A DNA stretch of 64,000 bases from Bettongia penicillata ogilbyi (taxonomy: Eukaryota > Chordata > Mammalia > Diprotodontia > Potoroidae). The position numbers and the translations under genes are program-made. Location: the NCBI GenBank assembly GCA_023548195.1, contig JAJHZJ010000311.1, positions 4,487,919-4,551,918 of the forward strand. The letters are read 5' to 3'. The notes under the pieces were generated by a model. It saw only the letters and a program-made list of their open reading frames with translations, was not told the origin of the DNA and ran no database searches. This document shows positions 1-10,178 of the stretch, piece by piece (the stretch's first letter is position 1; each line of letters opens with the position of its first letter).

Positions 1-555
1 TCTATAAGCAATGATCCCAGACCTTCTTATACCCCTTTGTCATTCTCCTCCTTTTAGCTGGGAAGGGGATGGGATGGTTGGGGGAAACCAGGAGTGAGTT
101 AGGGATTGAGGAGGGGAAGGGGAAAAGATCCAGGAAGAGGGTCTGGGTTTGAATTCCATTTCAAGTGTTGGTTGAGGCAATCCAGCGCCTACTGGCCATA
201 GCCCTTCTCATTGATGTACGGAGGGTGTATGAGAATGAAGAAGGGGTTGCCACAAAAACCAGCAAGTCCAGGGGGCTGGTAGATTTGAGATTTGAGGTCA
301 ATACCTACTTGGGGATCTGGCCTTCACAACTGGAGGCCCTTTGCTGATGCCCACCCAAAGGAGATACCCCCTCAGTCTGTTGGGTCACTGGAATAAATCA
401 AGGCCATCAGTTAGCTCTGTCCCTCTCAAGACATTGATATCTTGATGGAAACAAAGAACCATACAGTTGAGTTGACCTGAGGGCTGCTTGGACTCCAAGG
501 TTAAGTCAATTTCCCACAAGATTAACAGTCCCTTTTTTTTTTTACCTTCTCTTAG
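1..555 (+). other. BCL9L: BCL9L intron, 3' part
   Basis: No gene or recognisable repeat. The stretch ends in a T-rich polypyrimidine tract (about 530-550) feeding the acceptor at 555. Short ORFs on both strands here look like chance. Confidence 0.6.
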
Positions 556-932
556 GCATCTCCACCTCAGGACAGGAGCCCCGGGGATCCTGCCACCATC
601 CCTCCGAGGCCCTCCAGCCCCAGCCAAGCCAATGCACCCAGAAAATAAACTGACCAATCATGGCAAGACGGGGAATGGCGGGGCTCAGTCACAGCACCAG
701 AATGTGAGCCAAGGGCCCACTTGTAACCTGGGCTCCAAGGGCGTGGGGGCAGGGAATCATGGGGCCAAGGCCAATCAGATCTCCCCCAGCAACTCCAGTC
801 TGAAGAACCCCCAGGCATCTGTTCCTCCCTTTGGCTCACTCAAGGGGAAGGTGAAGAGGGAAAGGAGCGTGTCAGTGGACTCAGGGGAACAGCGGGAAGC
901 TGGGACCCCATCCCTGGACCCAGAGGCCAAAG
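556..932 (+). CDS. BCL9L: BCL9L coding exon a (first in window)
   Basis: The acceptor (a T-run, then CTTAG) ends at 555 and the donor GT starts at 933. The frame is open from the acceptor through the Met at 632-634 (MHPENKLTNHG), so translation may begin at this Met or in an exon left of the window. Human BCL9L is annotated with an N-terminal extension before the same Met. The exon ends in phase 1, leaving one G that completes a Glu codon in the next exon. Confidence 0.93.
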
Positions 933-3350
933 GTACCTATAAAGTCCTCATCTAGAAAATCCTCCCTGTCCTTACCTCAGCCACCAGCATCCCATACTAT
1001 GAGTTTTGGGCATTTTCTCCTCTTTTTGTTCTGGTCTGGGGGCTAGGGGTAGAAGTAGGCAGGGGCTAGGAACTGGGTTTTATGTTATTATGGATAGTAT
1101 CTGCATCTGGGCAGTACCAATCACCAATGGGGCACATTGTGGGTGAAGGAATCTCAAACAAAGGGGTCTCTAGTCCTGTCTCTTCTTTCTCTCCCCACCC
1201 TATGGAAAAGATAGGGGAAGTATATTTAGGTGAGCCATGGGGGTGGGAGAGACTACCTGTAGGATAAAGTGTAAAATTCAGGTAGGTGCTAACCCCCAGG
1301 CGTTCCTAGTGTCCTGAACTGGTGGGAGTCATTTGGGGAAGGCACAGGGGCCTAGATGAGTAGCTGCTCCCCCCTCCCCCTTCTTCCCCCCCAGTCCTAA
1401 TTGGAAACAGTTGTGGTCAGGATTATTCTATGCTTGGTATTGGGTGGGGGGGAGGGGCGCTGGGCGGCTTTAGCTTTGGAGCAAAATCAGAAACAAATGG
1501 TAGTAAGTTGGGGGCTAGTGGCATGGGGGCGGAGTGGGAGTCTGGCACGGTTCCCACAACAGTCTGGGCAGTGCCAGCAAACTTGAGAGAAGGGAACAGA
1601 GATTGGGAGTGAACTGGGTGAATGCCCAGGACTTTAGAAACAGACACTAACATCTCTCCTCTCTGCACACCGATGCTGCCCTTCTGCCTCCCCTGTACAG
1701 AGGTGGCCCCGAGGAGTAAACGTCGCTGTGTGCTGGAGAGGAAGCAGCCGTACAGTGGGGACGAATGGTGTTCGGGGCCTGACAGTGATGATGATGACAA
1801 GCCCATTGGGGCCACCCATAGTGAGTTCTCATTTGGGCAAGGATGCAGACCTTTAGATAGATGAGAGAAAGGTTCCCTGGCCTTTGCCTGTATGTGTGTG
1901 TTGGGGGGGAGGGTGCTTGGGGAAGAGAGGCCCCCAATCTCCTCCCACAAGGGGTGAGACTTCATCTTTAGCCAAGGTATTGATTAGAAATAGAGGCCAG
2001 GACCCTAGCAGGAGCCCCCATCCAACCATGTAGAGTGTTGGAGCTGGGGAAAGTAGGTGGCAGGGCAGTTTTACCTAGAACCTTTTAGTGTCAGGCCCAG
2101 AGATGCCCAGAATCAGCCCTCCCCCAAGACCCTTTCTACATTCTCCCATTCTGGTGTCCTAGGTACCCCAAGGGGCAAGTCTCTCCCTGCCACTTCTTCC
2201 AGTGAAGACTGTCTGTAACCAAGGTGTCCCAGAGGTCCCTCCCCTGCTGCTGCTCCAACACACTGGGCATCATCCGGCCCACCCCTGGTCCTCACTTTCC
2301 CTCTGTCTAAAGGGAACTGGGGGTGATGAGTCACCCTTATCCCTGGAAAGCCTGAGTGATCACCCTGGATCCTTGGCCTATGCTGCCACCTGCTGGTGTG
2401 ATCAGGAAGGGCAATGCTGGCTCATGCTTTTCTTTGAGATGGGATAGTCCCATTCCAATTTGGTTAGAGGCTGTGCTGGGTAGCCCCAGGCAGGGCTTCT
2501 GCCGGGGTGTGGGTTATTCACTTTCACTGTGTTCCTGGGCACTAATTGCTTTCTTCCAACCATCTCAGAAATGGGTCAACAAAAATCTTAAGGGATGTTT
2601 GGAGTTTGTGTGGCAGGACCAGTACAGAAATTTTTCCCTGTTACTAAGTAGTGCCTGTTATGTATAATAAGCATTTATTAAATGCCTGACGGGTGATCAT
2701 TCATTTAGTCAGTATTGAGTGCACGGATAAGGCAAATTCCTTCAGGTCAAGGACCTGACAAAGCAGTTAGGAAGAAAAGATTTTCACATATAAAGATGAC
2801 TAGTATGACTGTAAACTCTGTCCATGAGCAGGTTTTTTCTAATCTTGGAGTCTCTGGCAACACCCAGCAGAGTAGACATTTTAACAAACGTTTGCCAAAT
2901 GAATGAACCAGAAGACCAGACTACCTCTGAGCATATTGTCTAGCAGTGGGTGTCAGACACAAATGGAGACATCTTAGAAAGCCACAAATTAACATTATTG
3001 ATGTTTTATTGTATTTCTTTTGTTAAACATTTTAATCTTGTTCTAGCTACCAGGGCTCAAGTTTAACACCTTTGTGGTACAGGAAGCAGGGTCACCCCTG
3101 GTTAGTCTGTGCAGGCTTGTTTGAGGAGAGGAGGCTGAGGTAGGCTGTAGTGCAGGATGTGGATTGGCTACAGAGGAGGAGGGGGAGAATCCCATACATT
3201 CCAGATTATGTACAAAGATGAAAACCCTCCCATCCTTCAAATCCACTTCTGTGATGCTTCCATAATTTCCCTTTCACCCTAGCCAAAAATAATCTTCTCA
3301 TACCCTTTAGATACTTCTAGGTCCTTGTGTGCTCATTTGGATCATAATCA

Positions 3351-3382
<32 letters not shown>

Positions 3383-6300
3383 GTCCCTCATCTCTTCTAC
3401 TAGATTTCAGATTTCTTAAGTGCAGGTGCCATGTTTTTATTTATCTCTGTACCTCCGCCAGCATTTAACTTAGCACTTTACACGTCATACGTTCAGGACG
3501 TGTTTGTTGATTTAAATGATATTATTGGGAACCACTGTTAGGAGGTGAGAGACTTCAAATAGTTTTTCTGCTATGGGGTGGTTTGGCACCAAGCCATCCA
3601 TACTCTCATGTTTCCCCACCACCACCACTATCCTTGTGATCAGCTTATTTGTGAAGTGACTGAATGAAAGGAAGAGAGTAATGGAACAGAAATTTTCTCT
3701 TTGCTGGTCTCTATTGAAGTAGAAACTGATCCTGACCACGTTACCCTTCTTCGAACACAGATCTCTCTCCAGTTTTTTTAGTCTGTGTCATGGCTATGAA
3801 AGTCTAATAATGCCTTATAGTCCACAGAGCTATTAACTTGTTTTAGCTTCACTATATTCCCAGAAGGCATAGAGTAGGTGTTATTATCACTGTTGTATAG
3901 AAGAGAACAACCGAAGTATATAGAGTTCAAGTGACTTCCTCAAGGTCACACAGCACATCCCTGAGAGGAACTGGGCCTGGAACTTCATCTTCATATCAGA
4001 TTTCCTGTCTCCTCACTCAGTGATTTACTAGTCCAGCATTTGTGGGCTGATGGATTGGAGTACAGTATATATTCAGCCACCATCTCTCCTCTCCCTACCA
4101 TGGTGACCACTTATTAAAAATTGGCCAAGAGAAAGCAAATGAAATGGCACTGTAAGCATTTAGGGCATTTGTGACCAGGTTGTCACTGTGAACTGATTAG
4201 AAAAAAGTATCTTTAACTGCTTGGGATAGGTCCAGCCTAGTTGTGATTAATAAGCCGTGATCCTCCCCCAGCTCCAGTCTCCTTTAGTACCTGACTTCTC
4301 CAGGTCCCATTATCTTCCATGGAGCTGGGCTGGGGCAGAGGTCATCAGCCTGCTTATCTCTTTCTCTCCTCCTCCTCTCCCATTGCAGATTGTAATGTAG
4401 CAGACCCAGCCATGGCCGCCACACAGCTAGGCCCAGGTCCAGCCCCACCACCACCTCTCAATGAGAGTAGTGCCCCTGGGGCCCCCCATGGCCCTCCAGC
4501 TGGCCTTCGGCCAGAGGGTCCTGGCGGTCTGGGAGGCCCAGGAAAGCCGACTGCTCAGTTTGTCTATGTCTTCACCACCCACCTTGCAAACACGTAAGTG
4601 CTGCTGAGATCAAATGCATCTCTTCTGTTCAGCCACTCCTGAGAGTGCACCTGGGAACACATATATCCAGATGTCTTAGCCAGTCACTTGGGGACCCAGG
4701 GGTTAGCATGGACAACGTGGGAAGATCAGCTTGGGGAGGGCAGGATGTTCCTCTTAGGTATGGTTAACCCCTCATCATTCTTTGCTTTTGGCATCTCTCC
4801 TTCCCCTCTCCTCACTCCATGACAATCCAGGGCAGCTGAGGCAGTGTTGCAAGGCCGAGTTGATTCCATTCTGGCCTACCACCAGCAAAATGTACCCCGT
4901 GCCAAGCTCGACCAGGTGAGTGTTTTGAAGGCCTAGAGATGGGCCAATCCAGAATCTTTCCTAGGAAGTGGTATCACGGTGCAGTCCTGGGGGAAAGCCT
5001 GATACTGGGGGAAAGGTGGGTTCCTTTGCCTATTGCCATCCAACTCATGCTTTGCTTTTGTGTTTCATAGGCTCCAAAGGTGCCACCTACATCGGAACCA
5101 CTTCCCTTGAGCACAGCCTCAGCAGGCACTCCCCAGTCCCAGCCACCCCCACTACCACCACCTCCACCACCCCCTGGCAGTGCCCCTCCAGCTCTGCCTG
5201 CCTCCCTGCCTCCAGAGGGGCCACCTGAAGATACACACAGAGATCTGACACCCAACTCTGTGGGTGCCACCAGTAGCAACGCGACAGGGGGAACCCATCC
5301 CAACACCCCTACAGCTGCCACTGCCACAAACCCCCTGGCCCCAGGAGGGGACCCTGGTGGTGCCCCTGGAGGTCCCACCTTGCTAGGGGAGGGCACTCCC
5401 ACAGGCAATGGGCAGCGAGCCCTGACTGGCTCTGAGGGCCTCTCAAAGGAACAGCTAGAACACCGGGAGCGCTCGTTACAGACGCTACGTGACATCGAGC
5501 GGCTGTTGCTTCGAAGTGGGGAGACTGAACCTTTCCTCAAGGGCCCACCAGGGGCCACAGGTGAGGGGGGGCCTCCAGCACCAGCTCCCCCAGCATCCCA
5601 GCAGCCCCCAGCACCTCCGCCTGGAGGACTGAAGAAGTATGAGGAACCCCTGCAGTCTATGATTTCCCAGACCCAGAGCTTAGGAGGCCCTGGGCTGGAG
5701 CATGAAGTTCCAGGTCACCATCCAGGCAGTGACATGGGGCAACAGATGAACATCATGATGCAGCGACTGAGCCAGGACAGTTTGACACCTGAACAGGTGG
5801 CTTGGCGCAAGCTACAGGAGGAATATTATGAGGAGAAGCGACGGAAAGAGGAGCAGATTGGCCTTCACGGGGGCCGACCCCTTCAGGAGATGATGCTGTC
5901 CCAGGGCATGGGGGGCATGATGGTCCGGGGCCCCCCACCTCCTTACCATAGTAAACCTGGGGATCAGTGGCCTCCAGGCATGGGGGCCCAGCTTCGGGGA
6001 CCCATGGACGTCCAGGACCCAATGCAACTCCGAGGAGGGCACCCATTTCCTGGACCTCGTTTCCCTGGCAACCAGATGCAACGGGTATCCGGGTTTGGAG
6101 GTATGCAAAGCATGCCTATGGACGTGCCAATGAATGCCATGCAGAGGCCTGTGAGGCCAGGCATGGGCTGGACAGAAGACTTGCCCCCGATGGGGGGGCC
6201 AGGCAACTTTGTGCAGGGAGCAGTGCCCTATCCCAGTGGGCAGAGTGAGGCAGAGAGATTCATGACCCCCAGGGCACGTGAGGAGCTGCTGCGGCACCAG

Positions 6301-9300
6301 TTACTAGAGAAACGGACGATGGGTATGCAGCGCCCACTGGGGATGGCAGGCAACTCCATGGGACAGGGCATGGAGATGGAACGTATGATTCAGGCCCACC
6401 GACAGATGGAACCAACCATGTTCCCTGGGCAGATGACAGGTGGAGAGGGCCTGGCAGGTGCCCCGATGAGCATGGAATTTGGGAGCAGTAGGGGTCTTCT
6501 GAGCCCTCCAATGGGGCAGTCTGGCCTGAGGGATGTGGATGCCCCTATGGGGCCTGGCAACTTGAACATGAATATGAATGTCAACATGAACATGAACATG
6601 AATCTCAATGTGCAGATGACCCCTCAGCAGCAGATGCTGATGTCCCAGAAGATGCGGAGCCCTGCAGACATGATGGGCCCTCAAGGCCTGGCTCCTGAGG
6701 AGCTGGCCCGTGTTCGGGCCCAAAATGGTAGTGGCATGATGGGGGCACCCCAAAAGATGCTTATGCCTTCCCAGTTTCCCAACCAGGGACAACAGGGTTT
6801 CTCTAGTGGGCAAGGACCCTACCCTGCCATGCCTCAGGACATGGGTAGTGCCCCAGACATGTTCAGCCCCGATCAGGGCTCAATGCCTGTGGGCAACTTG
6901 GGTACCACAAGGCTCAGTCACATGCCCCTTCCCCCAGCACCGAACCCTCCCCCTCCTGCACAGATGCACCCAGCCCCAGCAAGAGGGCTGGGCCGACGGC
7001 CCTCAGATCTCACCATCAGTATTAACCAAATGGGCTCACCAGGCATGGGTCACCTGAAATCACCTACCCTTAGTCAGGTGCATTCGCCCTTGGTCACTTC
7101 ACCTTCTGCCAACCTCAAGTCGCCCCAAACGCCCTCTCAGATGGTGCCTCTGCCTTCTGCGAACCCCCCCGGACCCCTCAAATCTCCCCAGGTCCTTAGC
7201 TCTTCCCTTAGCGTCCGTTCACCTACTGGCTCACCTAGCCGGCTCAAGTCTCCCTCCATGGCAGTGCCCTCCCCAGGCTGGGTGCCCTCCCCTAAGACAG
7301 CCATGCCAAGTCCAGGAGTCAGCCAGAACAAGCAGCCACCTCTCAACATGAACTCTTCCAATACTCTGAGCAGTCTGGAGCAAGGTGAGTTGTCATCAGG
7401 GCTCAAACAAAGGGAAGACATTGCTCATTGCTCACATGGGGCTGGAGACTGATCCAAGCTGGTTATCCCAGAAACACTGGGACAGATTCAAAGGGGGAGG
7501 TCGATTTGCTTCAGTCAGAAGTGCATAGGATCACAGGAGCTAGAGGCGGAAGGACTCTCAGTGAAAGTCATTATACACATGAGCAAATTGAGGCTCAAGA
7601 GAATTTAAAAGGTTTGTCCAAAGTCACGCACAGGGAACAGATGGAAAAACCAAGATTCAAGTCCTAACTCCAAATCTAGTGGCCTTTCTGCTTCCTTGTT
7701 CATTTCCCAAAGGCTATAGGTAGGAAGAATGTGGTTGAAGGGCAACATGAGTACTGCCCTGGTCCTTTCAGAACTTCCTAGATAACACCTTGGGATCTGT
7801 CTTAGAAAACCAAGTGGGTGACTGTGGGGTAAGGAGATGTCGAGTCAGTATCCTAGCAGTGGTCAGGCTGGTACTGTGGGAGGAGGGAATTGATCCCTGC
7901 TCCAGCTCTGGGACACCTTCCAGAGGCATCATCTCTTTCTCTCCTCTCTCCTGTAGGTGCCCTCCCTCCCAGCGGCCCTCGGAGTAGCTCCTCTGCCCCA
8001 CCTGCCAATCCCCCTGGAGGCATCATGAACCCCAGCCTGCCTTTTACTTCCTCCCCAGATCCTGCCCCCTCCCAGAACCCTTTGTCGCTGATGATGTCTC
8101 AGATGTCCAAATATGCCATGCCCAGCTCCACCCCCCTATACCACAATGCCATCAAGACCATTGCCACCTCGGATGACGAGCTCCTGCCCGATAGGCCTAT
8201 GCTTCCACCAGGGACCATGCCAGGTGGGAAACCAACATTCCTGGAGCCTTGGCCTTTTGGCTCTGGGCCTCGAGGCAGAATAGGAGGAAAGGAATTTTGG
8301 CTGCCCACAAGCATAGATGGAATTAATGGGCCAGAAGAGGATAATGCCCCCTACCCCATGGTTATGAGCTACGAATTATGGTGATGCTGGCAAGAATTAT
8401 GGCAGTAACAGGAATAACCATTAGTAATCCTTAAAATTTACATAGGGCTTTCCCCCACAAGGGCACAGAGAGATACAGATGTAGATATCTACCTATCTGT
8501 ATGTATATATGATTATATATGTACATATATATAAAATCATTGTTGCTGGGTTGTTTCAGTTGTGTCAAACTCTTCTGACCCCATTTGCAGTTTTTTTGGC
8601 AAAGATACTGGAGGGGTTTGCCATTTCCTTCTCCAGCTCATTTTATAGGTGAGGAAACTGAGGCAAACAGGGTTAAGTGACTTTCTTAGGGTCACACAGT
8701 ATCTGAGGCCAGATTTGAACTCAGGTCCTCCTGACTCCAAGGCCAACACTATCCACTATGGCACCTAGCTGTCCAAAATATAAAATTAATACGTTACATA
8801 TACATAGATATGCATTTGAACCTTTTAAGACCTCTGACAATCAGGGAGGGATAGGGCTGTTATGGACAGGATACTTGAAGTCCAAAGAGACTCCCTAGAT
8901 GCTTGCTTGCTGCTGTCCTAGGGGTGCTCATGTGGGGAGAATAAGAATCAGAACCCTAAAAGCCAACCACACTGATCTGGAAGGACAAACGGAGAGGTGA
9001 CAGATGAAGGCTAGAAGGGTTGGCTGCTAGCACAGAAGGCATGTCTGACCCTTTGTACTTTCCTTTCAGGGATCAACACCAACCAGCCCAACCAGTTGCA
9101 CCTGAACTCGGCAGCTGCCCAGAGCCCCATGGGCATGAACCTGCCTGGCCAACAGCCCCTGTCTCATGAACCCCCGCCTGCCATGCTGCCCTCACCCAAC
9201 CCGATGGGCTCCAACATTCCGCTGCACCCCAATGCACAGGGGCCTGGTGGCCCCCCACCAAACTCCATGATGATGCCCCCTGGTGCCCCAGACTCCCTGA

Positions 9301-10178
9301 ATCCTCCCTGCGGCCCCATGCCCAGCGCATCCCAAATGATGTCCTCTAACCAGCTGGTGTTCCCCCCTCGGCTTCAACAGCCCCATGGTGCCATACCCCC
9401 TGGGGGAGGTGGGGGTGGGGGTCCCGGCATGCAGCAGCATTATCCACCCGGGATGCCCCTGCCCCCCGAGGACCTACCTAGTCAACCATCAGGCCCCATG
9501 CCACCTCAGCAACATCTGATGGGAAAGGGGCTGGCAGGGCGAATGGGCGAGCCGTACCCTCCAGGAGTACTGCCAGGTGTGGCATCAGTGCTGAATGACC
9601 CTGAGCTGAGTGAGGTGATCCGACCCACCCCAACAGGCATTCCTGAATTCGACCTGTCCCGGATTATCCCCTCGGAGAAACCCAGTAGCACGCTGCAATA
9701 CTTCCCCAAAAGTGAGAACCAGCCTCCCAAAACTCAGCCCCCCAACCTCCACCTCATGAACCTTCAGAACATGATGGCTGAGCAGACCCCTTCCCGGCCC
9801 CCCAACATCCCAGGTCAGCAGGGTGTTCAGAGGGGTCTCAACATGTCCATGTGCCATCCCGGACAGATGCCCTTATTGGGCAGGACAGGTGTGCCCCCCC
9901 AGCAAGGCATGATGCCCCATGGCCTCCATCAGGGGGTCATGTCCCCCCCTCAAGGCCTCATGGCCCAGCAGAATTTCATGCTGATGAAACAGAGGGGTGT
10001 GGCGGGGGAGGTATACAGTCAACCCCCCCATATGCTCTCTCCCCAAGGCTCCCTAATGGGGCCCCCACCCCAGCAGAACCTCATGGTGTCCCACCCCCTG
10101 CGACAACGCAGTGTATCTTTGGACAGCCAGATGGGCTACCTCCCTGGTCCTGGCAACATGGCCAACCTACCCTTCTAG
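556..10178 (+). CDS. BCL9L: BCL9L (BCL9-like), Wnt/beta-catenin co-activator; gene level, 5' end missing
   Basis: Seven exons with GT-AG junctions join in frame into 1,466 codons counted from the Met at 632, about the length of human BCL9L. The protein is a nuclear adaptor that bridges beta-catenin to Pygopus in the Wnt enhanceosome. Visible landmarks, numbered from that Met, are: a basic nuclear-localisation-like stretch at residues 104-116 (PRSKRRCVLERKQ); HD1, the Pygopus PHD-binding segment, at about 197-237 (starting QFVYVFTTHLAN); HD2, the beta-catenin-binding helix, at about 361-392 (LSKEQLEHRERSLQTLRDIE); long Pro/Met/Gly-rich low-complexity stretches; and a conserved C-terminal motif at about 1282-1312 (PTPTGIPEFDLSRIIPSEKP). 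The stop is TAG at 10176-10178. The paralogue BCL9 is less likely, because the N-terminus (MHPENKLTNHGKTGNGGAQ) and the neighbour CXCR5 fit BCL9L. Upstream exons lie outside the window. Confidence 0.97.
933..1700 (+). other. BCL9L: BCL9L intron between exons a and b
   Basis: A 768-base intron with GT-AG ends. G- and C-rich runs are present, but I recognise no repeat or RNA gene. Confidence 0.7.
1701..1820 (+). CDS. BCL9L: BCL9L coding exon b
   Basis: A 120-base exon with acceptor ...TGTACAG ending at 1700 and donor GTGAGT at 1821. It encodes the basic PRSKRRCVLERKQP stretch and the acidic GPDSDDDDKPIG tail, both conserved in BCL9 family proteins and likely tied to nuclear import. Confidence 0.96.
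2664..2905. repeat. L2 3'-end fragments in BCL9L intron
   Basis: A short minus-strand L2 tail (ATAAGCATTTATTAAATGCC at 2668-2687) is followed by a plus-strand L2 3' end at about 2808-2905, which runs from a degraded 'ACTGTAAACTC' start to an 'AAATGAATGAA' end. Both are ancient and diverged. Confidence 0.5.
3350..3383 (+). repeat. (TC)n microsatellite
   Basis: About 15 CT units, with a few GT interruptions towards the right end. Confidence 0.9.
3400..3515 (+). repeat. L2 3' end
   Basis: The pattern follows the L2 tail: '...CTTAAGTGCAGGTGCCATG...CTCTGTACCTCC...AGCACTTTACACG...GTTTGTTGA'. Confidence 0.5.
3845..4030 (-). repeat. MIR-type SINE
   Basis: Antisense MIR features are present: 'GTTATTATCAC', 'AGTGACTTCCTCAAGGTCACACAGC' (shortened here), and a 'CTCACTCAGTGATTTACTA' end. 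Confidence 0.6.
4389..4593 (+). CDS. BCL9L: BCL9L coding exon c
   Basis: The acceptor CATTGCAG ends at 4388 and the donor GTAAGT starts at 4594. The exon encodes NCNVADPAMA, a Pro/Gly-rich linker and the first half of HD1 (QFVYVFTTHLAN), the surface that binds the Pygopus PHD finger. Confidence 0.96.
4831..4915 (+). CDS. BCL9L: BCL9L coding exon d
   Basis: An 85-base exon with acceptor AATCCAG and donor GTGAGT at 4916. It encodes the second half of HD1 (AAEAVLQGRVDSILAYHQQN) through KLDQ. Human BCL9L, as I recall it, has Ala where this has Val in GRVDS. Confidence 0.96.
5071..7384 (+). CDS. BCL9L: BCL9L large central exon e (HD2, beta-catenin binding)
   Basis: A 2,314-base exon with acceptor TTTCATAG ending at 5070 and donor GTGAGT at 7385. 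It begins APKVPPTSE. It holds a polyproline tract near 5150-5180 and the HD2 helix that contacts beta-catenin (codons from 5440). A short charged helix (WRKLQEEYYEEKRRKEEQ) follows near 5800-5855. The rest is long Met/Gly/Pro-rich sequence, including an alternating Asn-Met run near 6559-6618. Many Ser-Pro pairs (for example SPTLSQVHSPLVTSP) suggest proline-directed phosphorylation. Other-frame and antisense ORFs across this exon reflect its base bias. Confidence 0.96.
7520..7700 (-). repeat. MIR-type SINE in BCL9L intron
   Basis: Antisense MIR core: 'ACATGAGCAAATTGAGGCTC', then 'TCCAAAGTCACGCACAGG', lying in the intron between exons e and f. Confidence 0.6.
7957..8223 (+). CDS. BCL9L: BCL9L coding exon f
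   Basis: The acceptor TCCTGTAG ends at 7956 and the donor GTGGGA starts at 8224. It encodes GALPPSGPRSSSS through TIATSDDELLPDRPMLPPG. Human BCL9L has a run of prolines at the end of this exon; here that run is only two prolines followed by GTMP. Reading through the donor would add about 53 codons before a TGA at 8382, which I take as intron. Confidence 0.95.
8469..8535 (+). repeat. AT-rich microsatellite
   Basis: Degenerate (TA)/(TATG) repeat of about 65 bases, directly left of the SINE at 8538. Confidence 0.7.
8538..8776 (-). repeat. Near full-length tRNA-like marsupial SINE
   Basis: Read on the minus strand it begins AGCTAGGTGCCATAGTGGAT, continues through 'CTCAGATACTGTGTGACCCT' and the 'TGAGGCAAAC' core, and ends near the direct-repeat-like 'CAACTGAAAC'. 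It lies in the intron before the last BCL9L exon. Other copies of this family occur at 25,322, 54,597, 60,690 and 62,330. Confidence 0.8.
9070..10178 (+). CDS. BCL9L: BCL9L terminal coding exon g
   Basis: The acceptor CCTTTCAG ends at 9069. The joined codon gives GINTNQPNQLHLNS, and the frame runs to TAG at 10176-10178, ending MANLPF. It carries the conserved C-terminal segment PTPTGIPEFDLSRIIP (codons from 9624), then LQYFPKSENQPPK, and Met/Gln/Pro-rich sequence needed for transactivation in this family. Confidence 0.96.

Noticed and set aside
4974..5558. 194-codon minus-strand ORF across BCL9L exon e
   Set aside because: It is the antisense of a GC-rich, Pro/Gly-biased coding exon. Its composition (Gly/Val/Ser runs) follows from the sense codons, and no independent gene signal exists.
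6304..6813. 169-codon minus-strand ORF (His-rich) in BCL9L exon e
   Set aside because: The His/Met bias is the complement of ATG-rich sense codons; it is a shadow of the Met-rich BCL9L frame.
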